Shown here: piece by piece, positions 22,314 through 34,463 of the stretch
How the letters are laid out: each line of letters opens with the position of its first letter
How positions within the stretch are numbered: position 1 is the first letter of the stretch
From: Lysobacter sp. cf310
GTDB lineage: Bacteria > Pseudomonadota > Gammaproteobacteria > Xanthomonadales > Xanthomonadaceae
DNA length: 64,000 nt
NCBI RefSeq assembly: GCF_900114355.1
Contig: NZ_FOSS01000002.1
Location: forward strand, 511,491 to 575,490
Direction: 5' to 3'
Translations under genes and position numbers: made by a program
Notes under the pieces: generated by a model
Told to the model about the DNA's origin: nothing
Database searches by the model: none
What the model saw: only the letters and a program-made list of their open reading frames with translations

Positions 22314-23546
22314 TTAGCCGGTCACCAAGGTCAGGCTGTAGGTGCTGAGGATCGGGTTGATCGGCGTGAAATGGGTCTGGACCTTGCTCTGCGGATGCAT
22401 GCAGTTGTGGGCGAAGGGCTCCGGCCCCAACAGATTCGCGGTCGAGGTCACGCCCTGGGCCTGTCCGGCCGGGGTGAAGAACGAGCCGCCCGAATCGCCC
22501 TTGCCGCCGCAGGCATTGGTGCGGGTCATGCCGCTCCAGGTGACCACGCCCGCGCTGGTATTGGCTTGCGTGGTGACGTTGATAGCCGTAATCGTGCCGC
22601 AGCGGGTGCCGGTGGTCCTGCCGGACCGGCAGACCACCGCACCGACCGGCGCCGGAACCGACCCCTTCACCGTGATGAAGTTGTTGTGGTTGTAGTCCAC
22701 CACCCACGGCGCGATCGTATGCTCCGGATACACCGTGACCCAGGCCTTGTCGCTTCTCGGGAAATCGGACAACACGAAATGCCCGGTCAGATTGCCGGCA
22801 ATCCAGACCTGCTGGCCCGCTTTGCCGCAATGTCCGGCCGTGGCGTAGCCCTTGTGCTCGTTCTGCATGACCATGAAGCCGACCGAACAGTACGAGGTGT
22901 ACTGACCGACGGGATAGGTGTATTCGAAGCCGCCGGCGACCGTGATCGCCGCCATCGCCTGCTGTTCGCCCTGGCTGGTCTCGAAGCGCACCGCGCCGGC
23001 GTCCGCCGAGCTCGCGGCCACGAAGTCGACCGCGGCATCGGTCGCGCCGGGCGCCAACTCGACCACCACGGTGTTGGTCGTCTGATCGACGTACCAGGCA
23101 TGCACACCGTCCAGGGATTTGCTGATGCCGGGAATGCGCGACTTCGCGCTGCGATCCAACGACGCCATCGTGTCGTTCAGGTGCGACAGGCTGTGGCGCA
23201 CCCGACGCAACTCGATGCCCTTGCGGCCGGCCAGGGCCTTGCCGCTGCCGGAAGTCGCAACCACCTGACGGAACGAACCATCGGCACCGCGCTCCAGCCA
23301 ACTGCCGGCATAACTGGCGCCCAGGGCGCGCTTGGCCGCGGCTTCTTCGGTAGCGGCGGCGCGTTCGAACTTCAAGTACTGACCCAGCTGCTGGGAACTC
23401 AGCCCCAGATCGCGCCGCATCGCATTCTTCACTTCGCTGGACAATTCGTCGGCGGCGACCGCGCCGCCGCTGGCCAGCAGGGTCAGGCCGGCGCATGCGA
23501 TCGCGCGCAGGGGCAGGTTTCGGGTTTTGGCGGAGATAACGGGCAT
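22314..23546 (-). CDS. Alpha-lytic-type S1E pre-pro-protease, paralog 2 (divergent)
   Basis: This 410-residue pre-pro-protease is the most diverged of the four. The signal peptide is at residues 1-32 (NLPLRAIACAGLTLLASGGA), the pro region follows with GSWLERGADGSF and GVHAWYVDQTTNTVVV, and the mature domain begins near residue 200. The triad is His239 (ATAGHCG), Asp266 (FPRSDKAW) and Ser352 (GKGDSGG). Six cysteines are in the conserved places (220, 240, 306, 316, 346, 382). The pocket is unusual: Gly347 and Thr367 replace the two methionines of alpha-lytic protease, and the SGG strand reads S-T-A (368-370), so the backbone position that binds substrate P3 carries Ala instead of Gly. The ATG at 23546 gives a normal signal peptide; it lacks the leader stem-loop of the other copies. 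Confidence 0.93.
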   Translation of the reverse strand: MPVISAKTRNLPLRAIACAGLTLLASGGAVAADELSSEVKNAMRRDLGLSSQQLGQYLKFERAAATEEAAAKRALGASYAGSWLERGADGSFRQVVATSGSGKALAGRKGIELRRVRHSLSHLNDTMASLDRSAKSRIPGISKSLDGVHAWYVDQTTNTVVVELAPGATDAAVDFVAASSADAGAVRFETSQGEQQAMAAITVAGGFEYTYPVGQYTSYCSVGFMVMQNEHKGYATAGHCGKAGQQVWIAGNLTGHFVLSDFPRSDKAWVTVYPEHTIAPWVVDYNHNNFITVKGSVPAPVGAVVCRSGRTTGTRCGTITAINVTTQANTSAGVVTWSGMTRTNACGGKGDSGGSFFTPAGQAQGVTSTANLLGPEPFAHNCMHPQSKVQTHFTPINPILSTYSLTLVTG

Positions 23547-24032
23547 ACGGAGTACTCCAGGCGGGAGGAAGAGAGCACCGCTGCGCATCCACGAAGATGC
23601 GAGTGCCGGCCATCGCAAGCGCTTCCGCACCGCGACGAAAACAGAGAAGCAATCGCATGCGGGTCCCGCAAGACGGCAAGAAGGTGCCTGCGCGCGCGAC
23701 CTCGACCGCGCCTCGGGCGCGATGGCGCAGTGCGCGCTCGCGGCGCGGACATGCCGCGATGGAATCCGTCGCGAGCAACGAAACGCGCGCTATAGCGCGC
23801 TTAACTCTCGGACACGAGCCTGCGCCTGCGCAGCGCTGAACGCATCACGCACACGCCGCGGCTACGCAAACGGTGAGATATCGGGCCGGCGAACGGTAGG
23901 AGATCCGCACACTTCATTGGCACTTGTGTGCTCAGTGCGATCCCACGCCTACGACCAAAGCATAAGATGCGCGCCGCCATCGAAATCGCGTTATGCGACT
24001 GCGATCACTCGGCGCAAGCCGCCGAACGACCG
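23547..24032. other. Non-coding spacer upstream of protease 2
   Basis: No gene is supported in these 486 bases. There is a purine-rich GGAGTAC box next to the start codon and no copy of the AAACGCTC leader stem-loop. It should hold the promoter for protease 2. Confidence 0.45.
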
Positions 24033-24059
24033 CGGACGCTCCCTGGGCGGGAGCGTCCG
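24033..24059 (-). terminator. Hairpin downstream of protease 3
   Basis: A perfect 11-base stem (CGGACGCTCCC/GGGAGCGTCCG) has a 5-base loop and lies 22 bases beyond the stop of protease 3. There is no T run on the minus strand, so termination may depend on Rho or the hairpin may protect the 3' end. Its sequence is close to the hairpin after protease 4. Confidence 0.6.
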
Positions 24060-24081
24060 GGCCGGTTGCACCGACTAACGC

Positions 24082-25640
<1,559 letters not shown>

Positions 25641-25671
25641 CGCGAACGCCCCTTGGCTGGGAGCGTTCGCG
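25641..25671 (-). terminator. Hairpin downstream of protease 4
   Basis: A 9-base stem (CGCGAACGC/GCGTTCGCG) is extended by CCC/GGG with one bulged base and has a 6-base loop. It begins about 20 bases after the protease stop. The GGGAGCGT core is shared with the hairpin after protease 3. Confidence 0.6.
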
Positions 25672-25692
25672 ACCGCTTGCCTTATCGGAGGC

Positions 25693-27330
<1,638 letters not shown>

Positions 27331-27864
27331 TCATGGCTCGATGCGGATCGGCGTGCCCGTCGGTACTCGACGCCAGATTTCCTCGATCTCGGCATCGCTG
27401 ACCGCGGCACAGCCGTCGGTCCAATCCTCGCGCCACCAGCGTGCGCTGCCGCCGTGGATCATGATGTCGCCGCCGGGATCGGCGCCGTGCTCGCGCGCGC
27501 GGTCGCGATCGCGTTCGTTCGGATACGACACCCGCAGCGACAGATGAAAGGCGCTGTTCGGGTTTCGATCGCTGATGCGGTACTCGCCTTCCGGTGTACG
27601 CTCGTCGCCGCGCCGCTGCTTGTGGCCCTGTGGCGCGTCGCCCAGGTCGATGCGGTAGCGGCCGATCACCCGTCCCTCGCGCAGCAACTCCATGCGACGC
27701 TCCGACTTGTCGATCACGATGCGATCGGCGCGTTGCGCAGGCGGCAGCAGGGCCGGTGCGTTCGCGCCGGTGCGCGGGGCTTGAACGGTGCGCCGATCGT
27801 CTTGCGCGCAGGCCGTCGCCGCGACCAGCGCGATCAACGACGCCGCGCGCAACGCCGGGTTCAT
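27331..27864 (-). CDS. L,D-transpeptidase (YkuD domain), exported
   Basis: This 177-residue protein has an N-terminal export signal (LRAASLIALVAATAC), with Cys19 giving a possible but weak lipobox. The YkuD domain starts near residue 45 (RIVIDKSERRMELLREGRVI) and ends with the active-site block IMIHGG...WTDGCAAVSD, which contains the catalytic His and Cys. Family enzymes form 3-3 crosslinks in peptidoglycan or attach proteins to it. The ATG at 27864 overlaps the aidB stop by 4 bases (ATGA), so it is probably translated with aidB. It lies directly upstream of the bacteriolytic protease island. Confidence 0.9.
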   Translation of the reverse strand: MNPALRAASLIALVAATACAQDDRRTVQAPRTGANAPALLPPAQRADRIVIDKSERRMELLREGRVIGRYRIDLGDAPQGHKQRRGDERTPEGEYRISDRNPNSAFHLSLRVSYPNERDRDRAREHGADPGGDIMIHGGSARWWREDWTDGCAAVSDAEIEEIWRRVPTGTPIRIEP

Positions 27865-29498
27865 TCCGGCAGCGCCCGCTGCAGGATCGCCGCCAAATGG
27901 ATATCCCCCGGCAGCGTGCCGAAGGCCAAGCCATGCGCGCCACCCAAACGGCTGCGACAGAAGGCCTCGGCGCAGGGGCTGTGCGCGTCCAGCAGCACGC
28001 CCGCCTGCAGCGCCAGCGCCAGGCGCTCGACCCAATGCCGCGCCTGGCCTTCCTCGATGCGCACGCGGCCGTCCAGCACCGGCTCGAGTTCGGCGATGCG
28101 CGCATCCAGCGCCGCGTCGGCGCCGACATGGCGGCGCAGTTCCTCCAGCACCGCGCGCCCGGCCTCGGGCTCGCGCGCCAGCGCGCGCAGCACGTCCAGG
28201 CATTGGATGTTGCCGCTGCCCTCCCAGATCGAGTTCAGCGGCGCCTGCCGGTACAGCCGCGGCAACAGCGATTCCTCGACGTAACCCGCGCCGCCCAGGC
28301 ACTCCTGGGCCTCGTTGACGAAGGCCGGCGCGCGCTTGCAGATCCAGTACTTGCCGACCGCGGTGGCGATACGCGCGTAGGCGGCCTCGCCCGCGTCGTG
28401 CGGCGCGCGATCGACCGCACGCGCGACCCGCAGCGAGAACTGCAAGGCCGCCTCGGCCTCGATGGCCAGGTCGGCCAGTACGTTGCGCATCAGCGCATGT
28501 TCGACCAGGGCCTTAGCGAAGGCCTGCCGGTGGCGCGCGTGGTGCAGCGCCTGCGCCAGCGCCATGCGCATCTCGGCGGCCGAGCCCAGCATGCAATCCA
28601 GACGGGTCAGCATCACCATCTCGATGATGGTGGCCACGCCGCGGCCCTCGTCGCCGATGCGCTGGGCCCAGGCGCCTTCGAACTCGACCTCGGACGAGGC
28701 GTTGGACCAGTCGCCCAGCTTGTCCTTGAGCCGCATCAGATGCAGCGCATTGCGGCTGCCGTCGGGACGCCAGCGCGGCAGCAGGAAGCAACTCAGACCG
28801 CCCGGCGCTTGCGCCAACACCAGGAACGCATCCGACATCGGCGCCGAGAAGAACCACTTGTGCCCGACCAGCCGGTACTCGTCGCCGGACAGCGGCGTGG
28901 CCACGGTCTGATTCGCGCGCACATCCGAGCCGCCCTGCTTCTCGGTCATGCCCATGCCCAGGGTCACACCGGCCTTGTCGCGCATCGGCAGGTCGCGGCC
29001 GTCGTAGTGCGGCGCGGCGGCCTTGCGCGCCCACTCCGCCAGCGCGGGCGCATGGCGCAGCACCGGCATCGCGGCGTGGGTCATGGTTAGCGGGCAACTG
29101 GTACCGGGCTCGACCTGATGGTGCAGATAGCTGAGCGCGGCGCGCGCCACATGCGCGCCGGCGCCGCCGTGATGCCAGGAGTAGCCGGCCACGCCGTGCT
29201 CGATCGCGGCCTGCATCAGGGCGTGATAATTGGGATGGAATTCGACCAGGTCGATGCGATGGCCGTAGCGGTCGTGGCTGCGCAGGCGCGGGCGATCGCG
29301 GTGGGCGTCGAAGCTCAAGGCGTACAGGGCGTCACCGGCCAGGGCCGCATACGCGGCGATCCGCTCGGCATGTTCGCCGCCGCCCTCGCGCGCGAGCGCG
29401 TCGCGCAAGGCGGCGTCGTCGCGCCACAGATCGCGCGGTGCGAACGGCGGCGGTTGATTCTCGACCCGATGGGTCGCGAACGGCGGCAGCTCGGACAT
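27861..29498 (-). CDS. aidB: Acyl-CoA dehydrogenase-family protein, AidB type
   Basis: This 545-residue protein has the AidB arrangement: an N-terminal segment FATHRVENQPPPFAPRDLW, then VEFHPNYHALM, the FAD-binding motif GMGMTEKQGGSDVRANQT, and a C-terminal helical domain (ECLGGAGYVEESLLPRLYRQ). The length matches E. coli AidB (about 541). AidB binds DNA and flavin and is part of the alkylation-damage response, though its catalytic role is unclear. It is coupled by a 4-base overlap to the downstream L,D-transpeptidase gene, which is an unexpected partner. No ada or alkB is nearby. Confidence 0.92.
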   Translation of the reverse strand: MSELPPFATHRVENQPPPFAPRDLWRDDAALRDALAREGGGEHAERIAAYAALAGDALYALSFDAHRDRPRLRSHDRYGHRIDLVEFHPNYHALMQAAIEHGVAGYSWHHGGAGAHVARAALSYLHHQVEPGTSCPLTMTHAAMPVLRHAPALAEWARKAAAPHYDGRDLPMRDKAGVTLGMGMTEKQGGSDVRANQTVATPLSGDEYRLVGHKWFFSAPMSDAFLVLAQAPGGLSCFLLPRWRPDGSRNALHLMRLKDKLGDWSNASSEVEFEGAWAQRIGDEGRGVATIIEMVMLTRLDCMLGSAAEMRMALAQALHHARHRQAFAKALVEHALMRNVLADLAIEAEAALQFSLRVARAVDRAPHDAGEAAYARIATAVGKYWICKRAPAFVNEAQECLGGAGYVEESLLPRLYRQAPLNSIWEGSGNIQCLDVLRALAREPEAGRAVLEELRRHVGADAALDARIAELEPVLDGRVRIEEGQARHWVERLALALQAGVLLDAHSPCAEAFCRSRLGGAHGLAFGTLPGDIHLAAILQRALPE

Positions 29499-29573
29499 CG
29501 TCGACTCCCTGCGAACGGTGCGAGCTTCGATTCTAGAGCGTCCGGCGCGCGGATCGCGACCGCCGCGCGCCGC

Positions 29574-30815
29574 TCAGTCCCGCTCGCCCGTGCGCTGCTC
29601 CAGCGCCTCCAGAAAGGTCGGCGCCAGCCGCAGCGCGCCGAACCAGCCGCTGCGCAGCCCGGTGAGCACGCGCAGCATCTGCCCGCGTCCGCCCGGTACC
29701 CGCGACATCGGATGGAACACCCGGTCGCGCAGCGCGGCGATGCGGTCGTAATCGGACTGGAACAGCGGCGTGAGCCAGCGGCTCCAGAAATGGTAGACGC
29801 CCACATGCTTGCGGCGCTGGCCCTGGTAGTGCGCCAGGGCGTGCGGCATGTCGGGCTGCGAGCGCAAGGCGTCGCGCAGCGCCAGCGCATCCAGCAGCGC
29901 CATGTTCACGCCCTGCCCCAGTTGCGGGCTCATGGCGTGGGCGGCATCGCCCAACAGCACCGCGCGATCGCGATGCCAGCGCCGCGCGACCGCATCGCGG
30001 TAGCGCGCCTGCGCCAAGCCCTGCGGCACGGCGGTGTCTCGCAGGCGCTCGCCGGCCTCCGGCCACACCGCCGCGACCGCGCTGCGCCAGGCGCTCTCGT
30101 CCCGGACCGCGTCGCTGTCCAAGGCCGCGACCGGCAAGCTCCAGAAGAAACTCAGACGCTCGCTGGCGTCGCCGGGCCGGCTGCCGACCGGCAGCATGCC
30201 GATCATGCGGCGCGCGCCGACATAGCGCTGGCGCAACTCGTCCTGCCAGGCCCAATCGCCACGCTCGACCAGGCACCATTGCGCGCCCCAGGGATAGGGC
30301 CGGTCCAGCGCCGGCGGCGCCACACCCGCGCGCAGCAGCGAGGCCGCGCCGTTGGCTACCACGACCAGATCGTAGGGGCCGTGCTCGTCACCGCCGGCGT
30401 CGCGCAACAGGCCGCGCGCATGATCGATCGCGACGATGTCGCGGCCGCAATGCACGCGCCGGCCCTCGTCCCAGGCCTCGTCGAGCAAGGCGAACAGCGC
30501 GCCGCGCTGCAGGCCCAGGCCGAAATAGCGCGGGTGCAGTTCGCGATAGCGCATGTCCATCACCGCGCGCCCGGCCACGGTTTCGCCGTAAAGGCGGCGC
30601 ACGCGCGCGCCGTAGCGCAGCGCGGCGTCCAGCAGGCCCAGTTCCCACAGCACGGCCAGGCCGGTGGGCTGGAGCAGGAAGCCCGCACCGACCGGACCGA
30701 GCACCGGCGCGCGCTCGAACACCTCGACGTCGTGGCCGTCGCGACTGAGCAGCAGGGCGGCGGCTTGGCCGCCGCTGCCGTAGCCGACGATGCCGATGCG
30801 CAACGGGGTACTCAT
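29574..30815 (-). CDS. FAD-dependent aromatic-type monooxygenase
   Basis: This 413-residue flavoprotein belongs to the PHBH/UbiH class. It shows the N-terminal dinucleotide-binding motif RIGIVGYGSGGQAAALLL and the second FAD motif LLGDAAHAMSPQLGQGVNMA. It has no membrane anchor and ends soon after the flavin domain. The substrate is unknown; relatives hydroxylate aromatic or polyketide-like compounds. GGAG lies 8-9 bases before the start. It lies between the csp terminator and aidB and appears to be a single-gene unit. Confidence 0.85.
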   Translation of the reverse strand: MSTPLRIGIVGYGSGGQAAALLLSRDGHDVEVFERAPVLGPVGAGFLLQPTGLAVLWELGLLDAALRYGARVRRLYGETVAGRAVMDMRYRELHPRYFGLGLQRGALFALLDEAWDEGRRVHCGRDIVAIDHARGLLRDAGGDEHGPYDLVVVANGAASLLRAGVAPPALDRPYPWGAQWCLVERGDWAWQDELRQRYVGARRMIGMLPVGSRPGDASERLSFFWSLPVAALDSDAVRDESAWRSAVAAVWPEAGERLRDTAVPQGLAQARYRDAVARRWHRDRAVLLGDAAHAMSPQLGQGVNMALLDALALRDALRSQPDMPHALAHYQGQRRKHVGVYHFWSRWLTPLFQSDYDRIAALRDRVFHPMSRVPGGRGQMLRVLTGLRSGWFGALRLAPTFLEALEQRTGERD

Positions 30816-30841
30816 GCGCGACTCCTAAGCGCATCGCGCCA

Positions 30842-30869
30842 AGAAAAAAGCCCCGCCGTAGCGGGGCCT
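30842..30869 (-). terminator. Intrinsic terminator of the cold-shock gene
   Basis: A 7-base stem GCCCCGC/GCGGGGC with a 4-base loop is followed on the minus strand by TTTTTTCTT. It is a textbook Rho-independent terminator, placed about 70 bases after the cold-shock stop codon and just before the monooxygenase start. Confidence 0.9.
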
Positions 30870-30936
30870 GGAACACAGACCGGGCCGGATCGCGGCTGCG
30901 AGCAGCGCATCCGCAAGCATCGGCCCAGCAAATCGA

Positions 30937-31143
30937 TCACGCCGCGGGCGTCACTTCGGACGCCTGCGCGCCCTTCGGTCCTTGGGTCAGCTGGTAGCTG
31001 ACGCGCTGGCCTTCCTGCAAGCTGCGAAATCCCTTCGCAACGATGGCGGAGAAGTGGACGAATACATCGGCGCTGCCGTCTTCGGGCGAGATGAAGCCGA
31101 AGCCCTTGGCGTCGTTGAACCATTTCACGGTGCCGTACTGCAT
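30937..31143 (-). CDS. Cold-shock domain protein (CspA family)
   Basis: This 68-residue single-domain RNA chaperone has the two RNA-binding motifs KGFGFI and VFVHF and starts [19 protein letters not shown]. The ATG at 31143, preceded by AAGGA, gives exact family length; a longer in-frame upstream start adds only non-conserved residues. The protein binds single-stranded RNA and DNA to melt secondary structure. Nearly 190 bases separate it from the upstream phosphorylase gene, enough for a structured leader. Confidence 0.94.
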   Translation of the reverse strand: MQYGTVKWFNDAKGFGFISPEDGSADVFVHFSAIVAKGFRSLQEGQRVSYQLTQGPKGAQASEVTPAA

Positions 31144-31335
31144 ATCCTTATTGACCTCATGCTGGATGCGTTTGTCGTGCGCCATCGCGTCGGGGCGACC
31201 GAGACGCATCGCGAGTATATGCAAACTGAACAGGATGATGACAAGCGCCTGATCGGCGAATCCGGGCGTTACGACGAAGGATGCTTCGACGCAACGGCGG
31301 ACTGACGCTGAGCGTCAGAAAATTTGCGATGCCGA

Positions 31336-32109
31336 TCACTTTGCCAGCAGCGTCGCCAGCAATTTCGGCAGTTCCGCGGTCGCCGCGGCGACGTGATCGA
31401 GGACGTCCTGCAGCGTGATGACTTCGTCCGGATCCGGACCTGCGCCGGCGGCCCAGTTGGCGACGATCGCCAGGCAGGCGTAATCCAGACCCAGCTCGCG
31501 CGCGAGCCCGGCCTCGGGCATGCCGGTCATGCCGACCAGATCGCAGCCGTCGCGACGCATGCGCGCGATCTCGGCGCGCGTTTCCAGACGCGGCCCCTGG
31601 GTGGCGCCGTAGCACCCTTCCCCGACCATCGCCACGCCGGCTTCGCGCGCAGCCGCGATCACGGCCTGACGCAGGCTGCGCGTATACGGCTCGCCGAAAT
31701 CCACGTGCAGCACCTCGCCGCCGCCGCGGCCTTCGGCATCGACCTCGCACAGGGTCGATATGCGCCCCCAGGTGTAGTCGATCAGCTGGTCCGGACATGC
31801 GAGCACGCGCGGGCCGAAACGCTCGGTGATGCCGCCGACGGTGTTGAGCGCGAGCACGCGCTGCGCGCCCAAGGCCTGCAGCGCGGCGAGATTGGCGCGG
31901 TAGTTGATCGCATGCGGAGGCAGCGAATGGCCTTCGCCGTGCCGCGCCAGGAACGCGACCCGGCGCCCGCCGAGAGTGCCGATCCGGATCGGACCGGAGG
32001 GCGCGCCGTAGCGCGTGAGCGGCTGGTGGGTTTCCACGTCCGCCAGCTCGGCCAGCTTGTACAGGCCGGTGCCGCCGATGACGGCCAGATCGATGCTTGC
32101 CTCGCCCAT
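31336..32109 (-). CDS. S-methyl-5'-thioinosine phosphorylase (MTAP/PNP family)
   Basis: This 257-residue phosphorylase has the family blocks GGTGLYKL, FLARHGEGHSLPPHAINYRA, NTVGGI and EGPRLET-like QGPRLETRAEI. The base-recognition segment reads AIVANWAAG with Asn where adenosine-specific enzymes have Asp. By analogy with purine nucleoside phosphorylase, this predicts preference for 6-oxopurines such as methylthioinosine. Together with the adjacent hpt it would salvage methylthioadenosine as hypoxanthine. One base separates it from hpt. Confidence 0.85.
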   Translation of the reverse strand: MGEASIDLAVIGGTGLYKLAELADVETHQPLTRYGAPSGPIRIGTLGGRRVAFLARHGEGHSLPPHAINYRANLAALQALGAQRVLALNTVGGITERFGPRVLACPDQLIDYTWGRISTLCEVDAEGRGGGEVLHVDFGEPYTRSLRQAVIAAAREAGVAMVGEGCYGATQGPRLETRAEIARMRRDGCDLVGMTGMPEAGLARELGLDYACLAIVANWAAGAGPDPDEVITLQDVLDHVAAATAELPKLLATLLAK

Positions 32110-32110
32110 C

Positions 32111-32680
32111 TCAGTCCTTCAATGCGTAGATCGCGGGCAGGTTGCGGCCCTGCTCGTGGTAGTCCATGCCGTAGCCGAACACGTAGCGGTCCGGCACTTC
32201 GATGCCGACGTAGTCCGCGCAGATGCCCGGCACGCAGCGATCGTGGGCCTTGACCGCGAGCGCGGCGATGCGCACCTCGCTCGCGCCCTGCTCGCGGCAC
32301 CATTCTCGGATCGCGTGCAGGGTGTGGCCTTCGTCGAGGATGTCGTCGGCCAGCAGCACGCGCCGGCCGCTCAGCGAGGTCGCCGGACGGTGCTTCCAGA
32401 CCAGTTCGCCGCCCGAGGTCGCGCCGCGATAGCGGGTCGCGTGCAGGTAGTCGAACTCCAGATCCAGGCCGCGCTCGCCCAGCTCCATCGCCAACTGCGC
32501 CGCGAACGGCAGGCCGCCGTGCATCACGGTCAGATAGACCGGGCGCTCATCGGCGTAGTCGGCGCGGATGCTATCGGCCATGCGCGCGATCGCCTGTTCG
32601 AGGGTCTTGCGGTCGAACAGCAGGTCGGCGTTCTGCAGCGCCGCGGCCAGGTCGGGGCCGTTGCCGGGCTTGGCGCTCAT
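32111..32680 (-). CDS. hpt: Hypoxanthine-guanine phosphoribosyltransferase
   Basis: This 189-residue type I phosphoribosyltransferase has the PRPP-binding loop VLLADDILDEGHTL, the pyrophosphate loop region TVMHGGLPFAAQL and the C-terminal base-binding stretch YVFGYGMDYHEQGRNLP. It converts hypoxanthine or guanine plus PRPP to IMP or GMP. It overlaps the nagZ stop codon by one base (TGATG) and leads into the methylthioinosine phosphorylase gene, forming a three-gene salvage operon. Confidence 0.93.
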   Translation of the reverse strand: MSAKPGNGPDLAAALQNADLLFDRKTLEQAIARMADSIRADYADERPVYLTVMHGGLPFAAQLAMELGERGLDLEFDYLHATRYRGATSGGELVWKHRPATSLSGRRVLLADDILDEGHTLHAIREWCREQGASEVRIAALAVKAHDRCVPGICADYVGIEVPDRYVFGYGMDYHEQGRNLPAIYALKD

Positions 32681-33675
32681 CAGGCCAGACCCTCGACGCG
32701 GCCGCGGCTGTCGCCGTAGCGCTGGTCGGCGATCAAGCCGTCCCAGCCCATTGCGCCGCGGCCGATCAGGCCAGCCAGCGCCATGGTGTTGAGCTTGCGC
32801 CCGGCGACCGCGGCCAGGGACTCGTCGACCAGGTTCGGATGGCAGACCAACACCACGTCGCAGCCCGCGTCCAGATGCGCGTCGATGCGCGCCTTGACGC
32901 CGCCAACCGAGAACGCCGCGGCCATGCCGATGTCGTCGCTGAAGACCACGCCGCGGAAGCCCATCTCCTTGCGCAGGATCTGTTCGATCCAGCGCGGCGA
33001 GTAGCCGGCCGGTTCCGGCGCCACCTCCGGATAGACCACGTGCGCCATCATCACCGCGTCGGCCTTGGCCTCGATGCCGGCGACGAACGGAATCAGATCG
33101 GTCGCGCGCATCTCGTCCAGGCTGCGGCGATCGACGGCGTTGTCGAAGTGGGTGTCCTCGAGCACCGAGCCATGGCCCGGGAAATGCTTGAGCGTCGCAG
33201 CCATGCCGGCCGCGTGCATGCCGCGCACGTAGGCGCGGGTGAATTCGGCGACCACCTGCGGATCGGCATCGAAGGCGCGATCGCCGATGGCGCGATTGCC
33301 GCGGCCCAGATCGACCACCGGCGCGAAACTGAGGTCGACGCCGCTGGCTTGCACTTCCTGCGCCATCAGCCAGGCATGCTCCTCGGCCAGCTTGAGCGCC
33401 GCGGCGGGATCGCTCGCGTAGCGGCGGCCGAACCCTTCCAGCGCCGGCAGCGCGCTGTAGCCCTCGCGGAAACGCTGCACGCGCCCGCCTTCCTGGTCCA
33501 CGCAGATCAGCTGCGGACGCGGCGCGGCCTCCCGGATCGCGGCCGACAGCTCGGCGACCTGCGCCTTGGAGGCGAAGTTGCGGGTGAACAGGATCACGCC
33601 GGCGCAGGCATCGTGCTGCAACCAGTCGCGCTCTTGCGCGGTGAGTTCGGTACCGGCGACGCCGATCACGAGCAT
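32680..33675 (-). CDS. nagZ: Beta-N-acetylhexosaminidase of peptidoglycan recycling
   Basis: This 331-residue cytoplasmic GH3 enzyme has VDQEGGRVQRFREGYS, the active-site loop LKHFPGHGSVLEDTHFDN with the catalytic His, and the nucleophile aspartate in VVFSDDIGMAAAF. It lacks the C-terminal domain of two-domain GH3 enzymes, as expected for NagZ. It removes N-acetylglucosamine from anhydromuropeptides during cell-wall recycling. First gene of the nagZ-hpt-phosphorylase operon. Confidence 0.95.
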   Translation of the reverse strand: MLVIGVAGTELTAQERDWLQHDACAGVILFTRNFASKAQVAELSAAIREAAPRPQLICVDQEGGRVQRFREGYSALPALEGFGRRYASDPAAALKLAEEHAWLMAQEVQASGVDLSFAPVVDLGRGNRAIGDRAFDADPQVVAEFTRAYVRGMHAAGMAATLKHFPGHGSVLEDTHFDNAVDRRSLDEMRATDLIPFVAGIEAKADAVMMAHVVYPEVAPEPAGYSPRWIEQILRKEMGFRGVVFSDDIGMAAAFSVGGVKARIDAHLDAGCDVVLVCHPNLVDESLAAVAGRKLNTMALAGLIGRGAMGWDGLIADQRYGDSRGRVEGLA

Positions 33676-33878
33676 GCGGGGACTCCTAGCGGGTATGGCT
33701 GCGCTGACTGCGCGGGGCCATTGTCTCGCAGAAGCCGCTACAGGCGTAGTCCGGGGCCGTTGCGGGCGCGGCGGCGCCGGTTTCGGGGCATTTCACGAAA
33801 TGGCAACGATGGCGGGACCCGGCTTTGCGCCTGGACAGCGTCGCTCTCAACCCGCCGGCCAGCGGGCGCCGCCCACTG

Positions 33879-33918
33879 GCGTTCAGTCGCGCACGAACCT
33901 GCGGTTCGTAAACGCACG
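33879..33918 (+). repeat. Dispersed 40-base repeat, copy A
   Basis: This copy matches 34969-35008 at 35 of 40 positions in the same orientation. It starts GCGTTCAG, ends CGTAAACGCACG, and contains the small inverted repeat CGAACC/GGTTCG. It lies between nagZ and the CYTH gene. Confidence 0.75.
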
Positions 33919-33947
33919 CCCTCCCCTCTCCAAGCGGGAAGCCAAAT

Positions 33948-34463
33948 TCAAGGCGCCTCGCCGGAGCGCTCGTCGGCGCTCCAGTCGGCGTAGGGGCGCG
34001 TGGCCAGGGCCAGGTTGTAGTAGCGCGCCGCGTCGGTGACCTCGCGGCCCAGCCAGTCCGGACGGGCATAGGCTTCGTCGGCACGTTCCAGCTCCAGCTC
34101 GGCCACCACCAGCCCGGCGTTGTCGCCCAGGAACTCGTCGACCTCCCAAAGGTGGCCCTGGTGCTCGACGTAATGGCGACGCTTGTCGATCGTACCGCCG
34201 GTGCACAGCGCCATCAGCGCGCGCGCGTCGGCGACCGGAATCGGGTAGTCGAACTCCTGCCGGGTATGACCCAGCTCGCGCGACTTCAAGTTCAGATACG
34301 CCGCATCGCCCGCGACGCGCACCCGCACCGACGCCTTCATCGCACCGCTGTCGAGCGTGGCCAGGTCGTTGAGATACCCCTGCGCCATCGGCACGACTTC
34401 ACGCGCCGCCTCGCGCCAGCCGTCACTCGAGACCAGAAATTTGCGTTCGATTTCGATACCCAT
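33948..34463 (-). CDS. CYTH domain protein (triphosphate tunnel family)
   Basis: This 171-residue protein starts with the CYTH signature MGIEIERKFLV. It continues with the alternating charged strands of a tunnel fold (SVRVRVAGDAAYLNLKSREL, WEVDEFLGDNAGLVVAELEL). Bacterial members hydrolyse inorganic triphosphate or nucleoside triphosphates with divalent metal. No adenylate cyclase partner lies nearby. The start codon is 97 bases from a hexanucleotide microsatellite that may affect its promoter. Confidence 0.88.
   Translation of the reverse strand: MGIEIERKFLVSSDGWREAAREVVPMAQGYLNDLATLDSGAMKASVRVRVAGDAAYLNLKSRELGHTRQEFDYPIPVADARALMALCTGGTIDKRRHYVEHQGHLWEVDEFLGDNAGLVVAELELERADEAYARPDWLGREVTDAARYYNLALATRPYADWSADERSGEAP

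Noticed and set aside
21699-23795. 698-codon open frame on the plus strand across the protease 2 region
   Set aside because: It runs antisense to a clear protease gene and through its spacers, has no recognisable domain, and is Arg/Ala/Gly/His-rich as expected of high-GC shadow frames.
27331-28302. 323-residue version of the L,D-transpeptidase
   Set aside because: The upstream part is an out-of-frame reading of aidB; the signal peptide begins at the ATG at 27864.
30937-31224. Longer 95-residue version of the cold-shock protein
   Set aside because: The extra N-terminal 27 residues are not part of the family, and the ATG at 31143 has a good AAGGA site and exact family length.
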